This document shows, one piece after another, positions 1-7,999 of a DNA stretch of 64,000 nucleotides; positions within the stretch are counted from its first letter, which is position 1; the number at the start of each line of letters is the position of its first letter. The notes below the pieces were generated by a model. That model did no database searches. It saw only the letters and a list, made by a program, of their open reading frames with translations, and had not been told where the DNA came from. The position numbers and the translations under genes were made by a program. Location of the stretch: assembly GCA_964446115.1 (NCBI GenBank), contig CAYUNE010000028.1:11809-75808 (forward strand). Direction: 5' to 3'. This DNA comes from CAYUNE01 sp964446115 (GTDB lineage Bacteria > Desulfobacterota > Desulfobulbia > Desulfobulbales > Desulfobulbaceae).

Positions 1-115
1 GGTTACGGTGAATTCCTCCGCCTGTTCCAGCCCTGAGGCAATCGCCCCTGTTGCCTAGAGTCCCATGCCGCGGCTCATCCCGCCGGTCACGGCGGCCGGG
101 GATCCGCTCAGGCGC

Positions 116-532
116 CTACTCGCCGATAATCTTCACCAGCACCCTTTTTTTACGCCGACCGTCAAACTCGCCGTAGAAGATCCGTTCCCAGGTGCCGAAA
201 TCGAGCCTGCCCTCGGTGACGGCCACGACCACCTCCCGTCCCATGACCTGTCGCTTCAGATGAGCGTCGGCATTGTCCTCATAGCCGTTGTGGCGGTATT
301 GATCCACCGGCGCATGGGGCGCCAGTTTCTCCAGCCATACCTCATAGTCGTGGTGGAGACCGGCCTCGTCATCGTTAATGAAGACCGAGGCGGTAATGTG
401 CATGGCATTGACCAGGCAGAGACCCTCGCGGATGCCGCTTTCAGCCAGGCATCTTTCAACCTCACCGGTAATATTGACAAAACCGCGGCGCGAGGGAATA
501 TGGAACCACAACTCCCGACGATAACTCTTCAT
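116..532 (-). CDS. YjbQ / UPF0047 family protein
   Basis: A 138-residue protein of the YjbQ (UPF0047) family, which is annotated as secondary thiamine-phosphate synthase-like; the physiological role is poorly known. Family marks are visible: an HITASVFIND stretch near residue 45, a histidine before a conserved MGREVVVAV block, and the closing GTWERIFYGEFDGRR signature near residues 112-128. Length is normal for the family. The ATG is well supported by a strong GGGAGG ribosome-binding site a few bases upstream. It lies just downstream of tRNA-His and its terminator, so it probably has its own transcription start. Family assignment is firm; substrate is not. Confidence 0.9.
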   Translation of the reverse strand: MKSYRRELWFHIPSRRGFVNITGEVERCLAESGIREGLCLVNAMHITASVFINDDEAGLHHDYEVWLEKLAPHAPVDQYRHNGYEDNADAHLKRQVMGREVVVAVTEGRLDFGTWERIFYGEFDGRRKKRVLVKIIGE

Positions 533-591
533 CTCTTCCTCCCTTTTCCGGATATATGGCTGCCGGGAATCCCGGACAGACCGGGACGGAC

Positions 592-627
592 AAAAAAAGC
601 CCGCTAACCTTCATCGGGAAGCGGGCT
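592..627 (-). terminator. Rho-independent terminator after tRNA-His
   Basis: Minus-strand hairpin with a perfect 8-bp stem (AGCCCGCT / AGCGGGCT) and a 14-nt loop, followed by a run of seven T. It sits about 40 nt downstream of the tRNA-His 3' end and ahead of the yjbQ start. Confidence 0.85.
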
Positions 628-665
628 CCATCGACGGTGCCGGAAGGCACCGGATCTATTTGGAT

Positions 666-743
666 TGGGGTGAGCGATGGGACTTGAACCCACGACCTCC
701 TGGGCCACAACCAGGTGCTACCACCAGCTGAGCTACGCCCACC
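666..743 (-). tRNA. tRNA-His (GTG)
   Basis: Full cloverleaf on the minus strand. The acceptor stem pairs GTGGGCG with CGCTCAC, with one G-U pair. The extra 5' G at position 743 faces discriminator C73, the hallmark of tRNA-His. The anticodon loop TTGTGGC holds GTG, the T loop is TTCAAGT, and the CCA end is encoded in the DNA. Confidence 0.97.
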
Positions 744-757
744 ATCCAAGAGTGCAT

Positions 758-786
758 TTTATACTATCCCGGCCCTTCTTTTTCAA
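758..786 (-). promoter_or_regulatory. Sigma-70 promoter for tRNA-His
   Basis: On the minus strand a -35 box TTGAAA (781-786) and a -10 box TATAAA (758-763) are separated by exactly 17 bp. Each differs from consensus at one base. It lies 14 bp before the tRNA-His 5' end. Confidence 0.75.
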
Positions 787-819
787 GAAGAAAGACACCG
801 CTGCCGGCGCATGGGTTTT

Positions 820-1479
820 TCAGAGCACCTCCTGCCGGCAGTGTTTGCAGAATTTTGCCCGCAGCTTGATGAGTTCCGCGCAGTGGACACACTCCTTGAG
901 ATAATGCGCCTTAAGGATCTTCGAAATCGCCATATTGATTTCCTGCTCCAGGTGGGTATCGCGGAAGGAAAAGTTGCGCAGCGGTTCGATGCAGTTGATA
1001 TCGTTGATCTCCACCAGCAGGCCGGCGGCCCGTTTCCTGGCGTCGATATCGGCGTACTTGTCCAGAAGAAGGAAAAGCACCGGTTCCAGGTTCTTTTCCT
1101 CCACACAGGTATCAAGCCGTGATATCGCCTCCTTTTCCCGGCGGAACCTGCTGTTCTGACGTTTGAGCTCCTCAATGTCCACCACGCTGCCCTTGAAGGC
1201 GTCCTTGCTGCCCACCATCATGTTGTTGCTCTCGTTGCTGTTGGGCAATCGCATATAGCGGTAGGAGCCGTTGTGGCCATACTGCTGTTCGATAAATTCC
1301 CAGCCGTTCTTGAAGAGCGAGCAGTCATCGTTGAGACAGATGAAGAGAATCTCCGAACCCCAGCCGAGCCCGTCGCCCACGTGGATGGGCGGTGCGTGGC
1401 ACATGGTGAGTTCCTGCTCACAGTGGGGACAGGTGTACTTGAGGTCCAGATATTGGAAACAGTGGTTGGATAGATCCAT
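820..1479 (-). CDS. Zinc-ribbon-flanked protein of unknown function
   Basis: No named family is recognised. The 219-residue product has a CPHC near residues 17-20 followed by a CLNDDC about 40 residues later, and at the C-terminus a CVHC paired with CKHC, so it looks like an N-terminal and a C-terminal zinc ribbon. The middle is charged and helical (KRQNSRFRREKEA, then a HEAT-like stretch with KRAAGLLVEI and CIEPLRN). The ATG at 1479 is chosen because AGAAAGGACAG lies just ahead of it; the longer frame up to 1548 has no such signal. There is no signal peptide or membrane segment, so it is probably cytoplasmic. Confidence 0.7.
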   Translation of the reverse strand: MDLSNHCFQYLDLKYTCPHCEQELTMCHAPPIHVGDGLGWGSEILFICLNDDCSLFKNGWEFIEQQYGHNGSYRYMRLPNSNESNNMMVGSKDAFKGSVVDIEELKRQNSRFRREKEAISRLDTCVEEKNLEPVLFLLLDKYADIDARKRAAGLLVEINDINCIEPLRNFSFRDTHLEQEINMAISKILKAHYLKECVHCAELIKLRAKFCKHCRQEVL

Positions 1480-1573
1480 AACGCTGTCCTTTCTCTTATT
1501 TTGAACCTTCACCCTTGGGGGCAAAGGGCGACGCGCACTGTTCTCCACCTGCCAGGGGAGAGGGCAGAGAGCG

Positions 1574-1675
1574 TCAGGAATAGCCGCCGCCGGTCATGAT
1601 GCGCAAAAATGAAAACAGCAACCAGGCGGCCAGCAGGGTCAACAAAAACCCCTTTACGTTCTTTTTCTTGTTCAT
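1574..1675 (-). CDS. Possible 33-residue membrane microprotein
   Basis: A minus-strand reading frame of 34 codons including TGA encodes a basic start (MNKKKNVKG), one hydrophobic helix (FLLTLLAAWLLFSFL), then RIMTGGGYS. The layout is that of a single-pass membrane microprotein. It lies between the terminator of the prephenate gene and the zinc-ribbon gene. No clear Shine-Dalgarno is visible before the ATG, which lowers confidence. Confidence 0.4.
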   Translation of the reverse strand: MNKKKNVKGFLLTLLAAWLLFSFLRIMTGGGYS

Positions 1676-1733
1676 GGATTCAGTAAGCGATGTCGGTCCG
1701 TACAGTGAAGACTTTCGCCCGGGGCCGGCAAGT

Positions 1734-1773
1734 AAAAAAGAGCGCAGGCCCTGTGACGACGGTTGCTGCGCTC
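1734..1773 (-). terminator. Terminator after the prephenate gene
   Basis: Minus-strand hairpin with a perfect 8-bp stem (GAGCGCAG / CTGCGCTC), an 18-nt loop and six T directly after the stem. It is about 105 nt downstream of the stop of the prephenate dehydratase-like/dehydrogenase gene. Confidence 0.85.
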
Positions 1774-1878
1774 ATTTCGGCATGGCCCCGCCGGCGGACG
1801 AGAAGACCTTTTGGGACAGAAACATGCTAATCACTTGCAGGGAGTCGGTCAACCACATTGATGAATATGCCGTTCTGC

Positions 1879-3555
1879 CTACCTGGTGAGCACCTGGTCG
1901 ACCTCCCGGGCCTCCACCATTCTGGCCTGCAGAAATTCACGGGTGAAATGCCCGGCGTTGTCGGCGATCAGTTCACAGAGCCGGTCGATCTCTCCGGCAT
2001 CGGCCTTGGCGATGACCGTTGCCAGATTTTCGGCAAAATCGCGCACGATTCTGCGTCCGGCGCCGTGGGTGGCCATGATCTCGGCATAGGTGCGCGGATT
2101 TTGGGAATGGACGCGGGCCATGGCCAAAATTCCGTACAGCGAGGTGAGGGTGGAATGACTGCTGATGTCGTCGCCGGTTATGCCGTGCTTGCCCAGGGTC
2201 ATGGCCAGGGCCACGGAGATGATGGTGGGCAGTTTCTGCCCCACGCCCATGAGCAGGTCATGCTTTTCCGCGTCATCCTTGTGGATAACGGCTCCATGCT
2301 TGTAGAGAAACTGCTCGAACTCCGTGCAGAGTCTGCCGCTGCGGGGCGTGCGCACCACGGCGACGTTCTTGTCCTTCATGGTGGCTGCCTGCGGGCCCCA
2401 GAGGTTATGCACCAGCATCACCTCCACGCCCTCACCCGTCGAGTCGATGGCCGCCTGCAAGGTGGTTTCCGACTCGCCGGCCAGCAGGATAAGGCCCTTG
2501 CCGTCGGCAATGAGCGGTCCGTATCGCCTGATCGTTGCCGCCGTGGCGCTGATGGGAACGCAGATGATAACCACATCGACCTCAGCGATCATCTCCTCGG
2601 GGCTCTTTCTGGTGGAACGGCCGGTGAGCAGGACCCGGTATCCCTCGTGCCGGAGACGTTCGGCAAACCAGCGGCTCATGGCACCGGTACCGATAAATCC
2701 AAAGGATCCGATATACTTTTTCCGCATATCCACCCGGGGGAAACTCCCCAGCACCCGGATGGATCCGCTTTTCTTGATAATGAGATTCTCGATATGGTGG
2801 ACGGCGCCGGCCACCCTCTCATCCTCGATATGGCCCTCGGCCTCGATGTAGATCTGCAGCTTCTGGGTGCGGGTGTCGTTTTCGGAGCGCATATCGAGGA
2901 TATTGATGCCCCGCCGGGAAAACTCGCCGAGGATATCCACCAGCATTCCCACCCGGTCATCGAGGGGCATGGTGATGATGGCGGTGGCATCGTAGCCGGT
3001 GGGCACCGAGAGCTGCGGCCCGAGAACCGCGTATCGCGTCCGGTTGTGAGGCGCCACCTCCCGCTCCAGGATGCGCAGACCATACCTCTTCAGGATCTCC
3101 TCGGACTCGATGATTCCCCGGCCGGGCAATCCCTGCTCCTTGATGCGGGCAACGGCGCTGTCCAGGTCGCGCACCGCCATGAGCGAGATGTCGGGAAAGC
3201 GGTTGTTGATATACTCCTCGCACTGTCTGAAGACCGATCCCTTGCCCACCAGCATGGAGAGATCGTCAAAATCATCCGCAGGCTCGAACACCCCCAGGGA
3301 GAGATGAACCGGCAGGACGACATTGTCGATCCAGTATCCGGTGCGCAGGGTATCCAGCAGGGCAAAATACTCTTTATTCTCCCCCTCCCGGGTGTTATAT
3401 ATCGGGATGACGGCGAGTTCCGCCTTCCCATCCAGGAAACTTTCGATAATCGCGGAGGTGTGCAGATAGGTCCTGATGTCGGCTGCCGGGGCATAACGGC
3501 GCGCCGCCTGCCAGGCATAGGATTTTTCCGGGCCGAGGGTCGCTACGGTTAGCAT
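1879..3555 (-). CDS. Prephenate dehydratase-like/ACT/prephenate dehydrogenase fusion
   Basis: A 558-residue cytoplasmic fusion for tyrosine (and perhaps phenylalanine) synthesis. Residues 1-180 resemble prephenate dehydratase (start VATLGPEKSYAW, end NRTRYAVLG). Residues 185-270 are an ACT domain (GMLVDILGEFSRRGINILDM). Residues 285-558 are a TyrA-type dehydrogenase with the Rossmann motif GFIGTGAMSRW, the catalytic-His block VHNLWGP and the later EKHDLLMGVGQ. In the dehydratase part the family motif ENS reads YNT and TRF reads TRY, so activity is uncertain. A canonical pheA lies at 16933. The start at 3555 is preferred because homology begins there; an upstream ATG at 3633 in the same frame is possible. 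Confidence 0.85.
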   Translation of the reverse strand: MLTVATLGPEKSYAWQAARRYAPAADIRTYLHTSAIIESFLDGKAELAVIPIYNTREGENKEYFALLDTLRTGYWIDNVVLPVHLSLGVFEPADDFDDLSMLVGKGSVFRQCEEYINNRFPDISLMAVRDLDSAVARIKEQGLPGRGIIESEEILKRYGLRILEREVAPHNRTRYAVLGPQLSVPTGYDATAIITMPLDDRVGMLVDILGEFSRRGINILDMRSENDTRTQKLQIYIEAEGHIEDERVAGAVHHIENLIIKKSGSIRVLGSFPRVDMRKKYIGSFGFIGTGAMSRWFAERLRHEGYRVLLTGRSTRKSPEEMIAEVDVVIICVPISATAATIRRYGPLIADGKGLILLAGESETTLQAAIDSTGEGVEVMLVHNLWGPQAATMKDKNVAVVRTPRSGRLCTEFEQFLYKHGAVIHKDDAEKHDLLMGVGQKLPTIISVALAMTLGKHGITGDDISSHSTLTSLYGILAMARVHSQNPRTYAEIMATHGAGRRIVRDFAENLATVIAKADAGEIDRLCELIADNAGHFTREFLQARMVEAREVDQVLTR

Positions 3556-3725
3556 GATTCTGAACGCATGGTCTACTTTTTTTCGACAAGAGGAGGGCGA
3601 TCCCGGTGACGGGTTGTTTGAGCCGCTCTCCATCTTCTTTGCCGAGGAACGGTTATCATGAACAGCTGCTCATGATAAAGGATATGAATAAAAGAAAAAA
3701 GGCTTTTTCGTAAGGATATTGCACC

Positions 3726-6700
3726 GTGACAGCGGAAAAATCCGGCTGTGACCCGGATCGCACGGTGGCAGGCTATATCAGGGCGCTCAAGCGCTCCCGT
3801 TTCGGCAGCCAGGTGGCGGCCCATCGTTTTGAAAAGCCGCGTCCGGCCGAATATCGCCAAACCTCCTCTCCCCTGCCCCCTTTTCTCTGCAGCCTCCTGG
3901 CTGCAAACTCCATGGAGCGCCTCTACAGTCACCAGGCAGAGGCCCTCGACCTCCTCCATGGCGGTCACGACATTCTGGTGGCCACGGCCACGGCCAGCGG
4001 CAAAAGCCTCATCTACAACCTGCCGGTCCTGTCCGAAACTGCAAACGATAACCGGGCAAAGGCCCTGTACCTCTTTCCCCTCAAGGCGCTGGCCCAGGAT
4101 CAGTTGCGCCGTCTCAACCACCTGGGCGGACAGCTTCCCGGCAAACTCTTCGGGGAAGACCGACTGCCGGGAGGTCTGGCCGCCATTTACGACGGCGATA
4201 CCAGTGGATATTTTCGGAAAAAGATCCGGGAGCGGCCGCCGGCGGTGGTGATAACCAATCCGGATATGCTGCACCTCTCCCTGCTGGCCTATCATGACCG
4301 CTGGAGCCGTTTTTTCTCCCATCTCTCCCATGTGATCATCGACGAAGTCCACACCTACCGGGGCGTCTTCGGGTCGCACATGGCCTGGGTTATCGCAAGG
4401 CTGCAACGCGTCTGCCGTCTGTATGGGTCCTCTCCGCGCTTTATCCTCTCCTCGGCCACCATCGGCAATCCCGGTGAACTCGGTCAGGCGCTGCTCAACA
4501 GACCCGTCCGGGTAGTCACCGCCTCGGGCGCCCCGCGTCCACCCCGCCACACCCTGCTCCTCAACCCCCTGGATTCCCTCACCTATACAACGGTGCGTTT
4601 GCTGGAATCAGCCCTGCTCCGCGGTCTCAGGACCATCGTCTATACCGGTTCCCGCAAGATGACGGAACTGATCACCATCCAGGCCCGCCGCCGGCTGGGC
4701 AGGCAGGCCGAAAAAATCAGCTCCTACCGGGCCGGTTTCCTGCCCGAAGACCGGCGTGCCATTGAATCGTCCCTGGCGGACGGCGAGCTGCTGGGAGTGA
4801 TCTCCACCTCGGCCCTGGAACTGGGTATCGATATCGGCAACCTCGACATCTGTATCCTGGCGGGCTATCCGGGTTCGATCATGGCCTCCCGCCAACGGGC
4901 CGGCCGGGTAGGACGCGCCGGCAACGAATCCCTGGTCGTCATGATCGGCGGAGAAGATGCCCTGGATCAGCACTTTATGCGCAATCCGGATGACTTCTTC
5001 AACCGAAAGGTGGAACCGGTTGCCCTCAATCCCGCCAACCACACTATCGCCGGACAGCATCTTGTCTGCGCCGCGGCCGAAGCACCCCTTGATCAGGAGG
5101 CGATTATTCCGCCCCAAACCTCCTACCGGCTACTGCTGCGGAAACTGGTCCGGGAAGGGGCGCTCATGGAGGCGGCCGACGGCAACGCCTGGTTTGCGGC
5201 CCGCACAATCCCCCAGCGCCATGTGGACATGCGGGGCAGCGGCAGCCGCTACCATATCCGCCGGTTGAAATCCAGGGGCGAATACGAGGAAAAGAGCATG
5301 GGAGAGATCGACGGTCTCCGCGCCCTCAAGGAGTGTCATCCCGGAGCCGTCTACCTGCACATGGCCGTGGCCCTGCATGTTGATCATCTGGACCTGGAGG
5401 GGCACGAGGTGCTGGTGAGTCCGGCCCGACCCGGATACTACACCAGGCCCGTCGTCACCAAGACAACCGAGATCCTGCAGACGGAGCTACGCCTTGACCT
5501 GAACGGTTGCCGGGTATTTTACGGGCAACTGCGCGTCACCGAAACCGTGACCGGATACATCAAAAAACAGGTGGGCAGCAACAGGATCATCGGGCGACTG
5601 CCGCTGGATCTGCCTCCCCAGACATTCGAGACCCAGGGTTTCTGGCTGGAAATTCCCGAGGTTCTCAAAATCCGGCTCCAGGAGCGCCGCCTCCACTTCA
5701 TGGGCGGCATCCATGCCCTGGAGCACGCCCTGATCGCCATGCTGCCCCTTCTGGTCCTCTGCGACCGCAATGATATCGGCGGAATCTCCTTTCCCGCCTA
5801 TCCGCAGTCGGGACGTCCCACCGTCTTTGTCTACGACGGTTACAGCGGCGGCATCGGTTTAAGCCGCGCCGCCTTTGATCGCATGGCGCTGCTGCTTGAG
5901 AAAACCCGGCAGGCGGTGGAGTCCTGCCCCTGCGAGCTCGGCTGCCCATCCTGTGTTCACTCGCCCAAATGCGGATCCGGCAACCGCCCCATCGACAAGG
6001 CAGCCTGTTCCCAGCTGCTGGCAGAAATCGTGGAAAAGTCGCGCGCCGCCGAAGCGGACTCCAACCAGAAAAGAACCAGCACGGTTTCCCCGCAAACGCT
6101 CCGGCACAAAGGCGCAAAATCTCCGACGGACAACCGGCAATCCCGGCAAAAACAAAGGGACAACGGGCCGCCGCTCTATGGAGTTTTCGATCTGGAAACC
6201 AAGAGATCAGCGGCGGACGTGGGCGGCTGGCACCGGGCCCACCGCATGGGAATCAGCGTGGGAGTGGTCTATGACAGTGGTGAGGATCGCTACCTCACCT
6301 ACGGAGAAGATGAGGTGGAGAGGCTCATCGACCATCTCCACCGCTTCGAACTTGTGGTGGGATTCAACAACAGACGCTTTGACAACCGGGTCCTCAGCGG
6401 CTACACCTCGGCAGACCTTGACCTGCTGCCGAATCTGGACATCCTCCGGGAGATCAAAGGCCGCCTGGGCTACCGTCTCAGTCTCAACCGCCTGGCCTTT
6501 CATACCCTGGGCGTTGAAAAGAGCGGTGACGGCCTGCAGGCGCTCAGGTGGTATCGCCAGGGTCGTTTCGACCTGCTGGCCGACTATTGTCGCCGGGACG
6601 TGGAGATCACCCGCAACCTCTTTCTCCACGGATTCAGCAAAGGCTACCTGCTCTTTGAAAACAAGGCCGGACAGGTAGTGCGGTTGCCGGTGGATTTCCG

Positions 6701-6776
6701 GGAGAGCATCGCCCGGATTACGGCCACACCAGTTTCCGGTGAATCCAGCCGGTCAACTGCGGATGACTCACCTTGA
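3726..6776 (+). CDS. MrfA-like DEAD/H helicase fused to MrfB-like exonuclease
   Basis: A 1016-residue protein. Residues 60-770 are a superfamily 2 helicase of the YprA/MrfA type: Walker A TASGKS near 88-93, DEVH at 206-209, the helicase C domain with QRAGRVGRAG, and a C-terminal DUF1998-like zinc site with cysteines at 734, 736, 740, 743 and 749. After a basic linker, residues 815-990 form a DnaQ-like 3'-5' exonuclease domain: D822 and E824 in FDLET, D886 in RRFDN, and YCRRD ending at D958 (a YX3D motif). In Bacillus subtilis the matching proteins MrfA and MrfB are separate and act in repair of mitomycin C damage. GTG start with AAGGAT upstream. The 3' end overlaps the convergent SH3 gene by 59 bp. 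Confidence 0.88.
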   Translation: MTAEKSGCDPDRTVAGYIRALKRSRFGSQVAAHRFEKPRPAEYRQTSSPLPPFLCSLLAANSMERLYSHQAEALDLLHGGHDILVATATASGKSLIYNLPVLSETANDNRAKALYLFPLKALAQDQLRRLNHLGGQLPGKLFGEDRLPGGLAAIYDGDTSGYFRKKIRERPPAVVITNPDMLHLSLLAYHDRWSRFFSHLSHVIIDEVHTYRGVFGSHMAWVIARLQRVCRLYGSSPRFILSSATIGNPGELGQALLNRPVRVVTASGAPRPPRHTLLLNPLDSLTYTTVRLLESALLRGLRTIVYTGSRKMTELITIQARRRLGRQAEKISSYRAGFLPEDRRAIESSLADGELLGVISTSALELGIDIGNLDICILAGYPGSIMASRQRAGRVGRAGNESLVVMIGGEDALDQHFMRNPDDFFNRKVEPVALNPANHTIAGQHLVCAAAEAPLDQEAIIPPQTSYRLLLRKLVREGALMEAADGNAWFAARTIPQRHVDMRGSGSRYHIRRLKSRGEYEEKSMGEIDGLRALKECHPGAVYLHMAVALHVDHLDLEGHEVLVSPARPGYYTRPVVTKTTEILQTELRLDLNGCRVFYGQLRVTETVTGYIKKQVGSNRIIGRLPLDLPPQTFETQGFWLEIPEVLKIRLQERRLHFMGGIHALEHALIAMLPLLVLCDRNDIGGISFPAYPQSGRPTVFVYDGYSGGIGLSRAAFDRMALLLEKTRQAVESCPCELGCPSCVHSPKCGSGNRPIDKAACSQLLAEIVEKSRAAEADSNQKRTSTVSPQTLRHKGAKSPTDNRQSRQKQRDNGPPLYGVFDLETKRSAADVGGWHRAHRMGISVGVVYDSGEDRYLTYGEDEVERLIDHLHRFELVVGFNNRRFDNRVLSGYTSADLDLLPNLDILREIKGRLGYRLSLNRLAFHTLGVEKSGDGLQALRWYRQGRFDLLADYCRRDVEITRNLFLHGFSKGYLLFENKAGQVVRLPVDFRESIARITATPVSGESSRSTADDSP

Positions 6777-7173
6777 TCCAGTCACCCTTTTTCTCCACCT
6801 TTTTCAAAATCACATCCTTGGCCACGGTGCCGATCTTTTCATCCTTGGTGGAGGGTCCGCGACGGACATTCGCCTCGTTGACCTTGACGATCACGGCTCC
6901 CGAGGTGGTGGTCAATCCCTTGTGGATGTAACCGCGGTCGTTTTCATAATCGACCACCTTCAGCCATTCGCCCTTGGTCTCCAGAACCTTGAGGGGATAA
7001 TCAGCGGGCAGCTCGAAGAGGACTTCGTGGTTGGTGCCCGGGCCCGAACGCAGGTTGACGCCGTCGCGGCTGACATTGACATAATCGGCGGCCGAACAAA
7101 GCGCTGCGCTCAAGAATACAGCAGCCCCGGCATGGAGCGCCGCCCTGATCGCGGATATGAATCGTTGTCCCAT
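6718..7173 (-). CDS. Periplasmic protein with two bacterial SH3 domains
   Basis: A 151-residue exported protein: an N-terminal signal peptide of about 28 residues ending ALCSA, then two SH3b-type repeats (about 30-90 and 93-151). Each carries the N(L/V)R.GP motif, seen as VNLRSGPGTNHE and ANVRRGPSTKDE. Such domains usually bind peptidoglycan or proteins; no enzyme domain is attached. Start ATG has a good AGGAG site. It has its own promoter inside the end of tlyA and overlaps the convergent helicase gene. Specific role unknown. Confidence 0.85.
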   Translation of the reverse strand: MGQRFISAIRAALHAGAAVFLSAALCSAADYVNVSRDGVNLRSGPGTNHEVLFELPADYPLKVLETKGEWLKVVDYENDRGYIHKGLTTTSGAVIVKVNEANVRRGPSTKDEKIGTVAKDVILKKVEKKGDWIKVSHPQLTGWIHRKLVWP

Positions 7174-7212
7174 GATGTATCTCCTGATTGAAAATTCACC
7201 GGTTTTTCTACA

Positions 7213-7241
7213 ATTATACTTCGCCGCTCAAGCGCTCTCAA
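7213..7241 (-). promoter_or_regulatory. Sigma-70 promoter of the SH3 protein gene
   Basis: Minus-strand -35 TTGAGA (7236-7241) and -10 TATAAT (7213-7218) with a 17-bp spacer. It overlaps the last codons of tlyA and sits about 40 bp before the ATG at 7173. Confidence 0.75.
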
Positions 7242-7962
7242 GAAGCAAAAAAAACTCCTGATTCCCCTTGGTCCCGAGCACAGGTGAAGGTGTTTCGCCC
7301 CTGACGCGCATTCCCATGGCCGTGCAGCCGTCCCTGACGAGATCCAGGGCCAGGCGATGCAGCTTCTCCTCACGCACCACCCCGCCCCTGGGTATCTTGT
7401 GCCGCGGCAGTTCAAACTGCGGTTTAACCAGGGCGACAATCGTAAACGGATCGGCAAGCAGGGGAGGAAGCGGCTTGAGAACGGTGCGCAATGAGATAAA
7501 GGCAACGTCGATGACCACCAATTCGACGGGTTCGGGAATCTGAGCGGTTGTCAGGTAGCGGGCGTTGGTACGCTCAAGCACCACGACCCGTTCATCCCGG
7601 CGCAGCTTCCAGTCAAGCACTCCATATCCCACATCAACGCTGTACACTCCGGCGGCGCCCCGCTGCAGCAGGCAGTCGGTAAAACCGCCGGTGGAACATC
7701 CCACATCAAGACAGATCCGGCCGGTAACATCTAGGCCGAAAACATCAAGGGCTCCCTGCAACTTGTCTCCGGCCCGGCTGACGAATCTCGGCCGCGGCCG
7801 AAGGCGTATACTGCAGGTCTCCGGATAACGGCTGCCGGCTTTGGAGGCGGGCTGATCATCGACCAGTACCCTGCCGGCACCGATGAGAGCGGCGGCCTCC
7901 CGGCAGGTTGCGGCAAGGCCGCGCCGCTGCAGCAAGCGGTCAAGGCGTTCTTTCCCGGACAA
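7228..7962 (-). CDS. tlyA: TlyA-family rRNA 2'-O-methyltransferase
   Basis: TlyA-like protein (often called hemolysin A), known as a 2'-O-ribose methyltransferase of rRNA cytidines in Mycobacterium. An N-terminal S4 RNA-binding domain (KERLDRLLQRRG...AGRVLVDD) is followed by an FtsJ/RrmJ fold with the SAM motif CLDVGCSTGGFTDCLL and RFVSRAGDKL. From the TTG at 7962 the protein is 244 residues, the normal family size, and begins just before the S4 domain. The longer frame to 8112 runs into cpoB and adds unrelated Pro/Arg-rich sequence. No strong ribosome-binding site is visible, so translation may be coupled to cpoB, which stops 38 bp upstream. Confidence 0.85.
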   Translation of the reverse strand: MSGKERLDRLLQRRGLAATCREAAALIGAGRVLVDDQPASKAGSRYPETCSIRLRPRPRFVSRAGDKLQGALDVFGLDVTGRICLDVGCSTGGFTDCLLQRGAAGVYSVDVGYGVLDWKLRRDERVVVLERTNARYLTTAQIPEPVELVVIDVAFISLRTVLKPLPPLLADPFTIVALVKPQFELPRHKIPRGGVVREEKLHRLALDLVRDGCTAMGMRVRGETPSPVLGTKGNQEFFLLLESA

Positions 7963-7999
7963 GCGAGGCGTGGATCGGCAAGTTAGCGGATGCGGCCCT

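Noticed and set aside
1..115. Short open stretches at the left edge, including a plus frame ending in GEFLRLFQP at 33 with a stop at 34-36
   Set aside because: Too short to identify on either strand; the adjoining sequence is outside the window.
1858..3552. A 564-codon plus-strand ORF
   Set aside because: It is fully antisense to the prephenate dehydratase-like/dehydrogenase gene, has His/Gly-rich composition typical of a GC-rich shadow frame, and shows no family motif.
3573..4550. A 325-codon minus-strand ORF over the helicase start
   Set aside because: Antisense to conserved helicase motifs; no recognisable domain.
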